This document shows, piece by piece, positions 7,289 to 7,294 of a stretch of 7,294 nucleotides of DNA; position 1 is the stretch's first letter, and every line of letters starts with the position of its first letter. The notes under the pieces are model-generated. The model worked only from the letters and a program-made list of their open reading frames with translations. It had not been told where the DNA came from and did no database searches. The position numbers and the translations under genes were made by a program. The DNA is from JADFUS01 sp036653215 (GTDB lineage: Bacteria > Bacteroidota > Bacteroidia > Bacteroidales > Rikenellaceae), in NCBI GenBank assembly GCA_036653215.1, contig JAVVUK010000079.1:1-7294 (forward strand). Reading direction: 5' to 3'.

Positions 7289-7294
7289 ACAAGT

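Noticed and set aside
7121..7294. T-box or amino acid-sensing riboswitch ahead of alaS
   Set aside because: I found no T-box sequence, no specifier-like stem and no strong terminator/antiterminator pair. T-boxes are also not typical of Bacteroidota.

Overview
The window reads as an ordinary housekeeping stretch from a low-GC member of the Bacteroidota, most likely order Bacteroidales. The basis is the close resemblance of AlaS, AsnS, PanB and GpmI to Bacteroidales forms as I know them. AT-rich start contexts with little Shine-Dalgarno sequence and a TAnnTTTG-type promoter box also fit that phylum. A run of exactly ten N inside panB suggests a draft or metagenome scaffold.

Every supported gene is on the minus strand, so the transcription order runs from right to left: alaS (alanyl-tRNA synthetase), a two-domain Gate-family membrane protein, asnS (asparaginyl-tRNA synthetase), panB (ketopantoate hydroxymethyltransferase) and gpmI (cofactor-independent phosphoglycerate mutase, cut by the left edge). 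The junctions are tight: a 1-nt overlap, then gaps of 1, 30 and 48 nt. I see no terminator between the genes, so one operon is the simplest reading. The right end, after the alaS start, is about 170 bases of very AT-rich DNA with weak promoter-like boxes on both strands. A gene pointing the other way may begin there.

Two genes charge tRNAs, one feeds pantothenate/CoA synthesis and one is glycolytic. The shared theme is growth rather than a single pathway. The Gate-domain protein between the two synthetases is the only gene of uncertain function. I found no mobile element, CRISPR array, RNA gene, toxin-antitoxin pair or defence system, and nothing that amounts to a new biological system. The most useful observations are the assembly gap inside panB, whose true length can be predicted, and the close coupling of the membrane protein to alaS and asnS.
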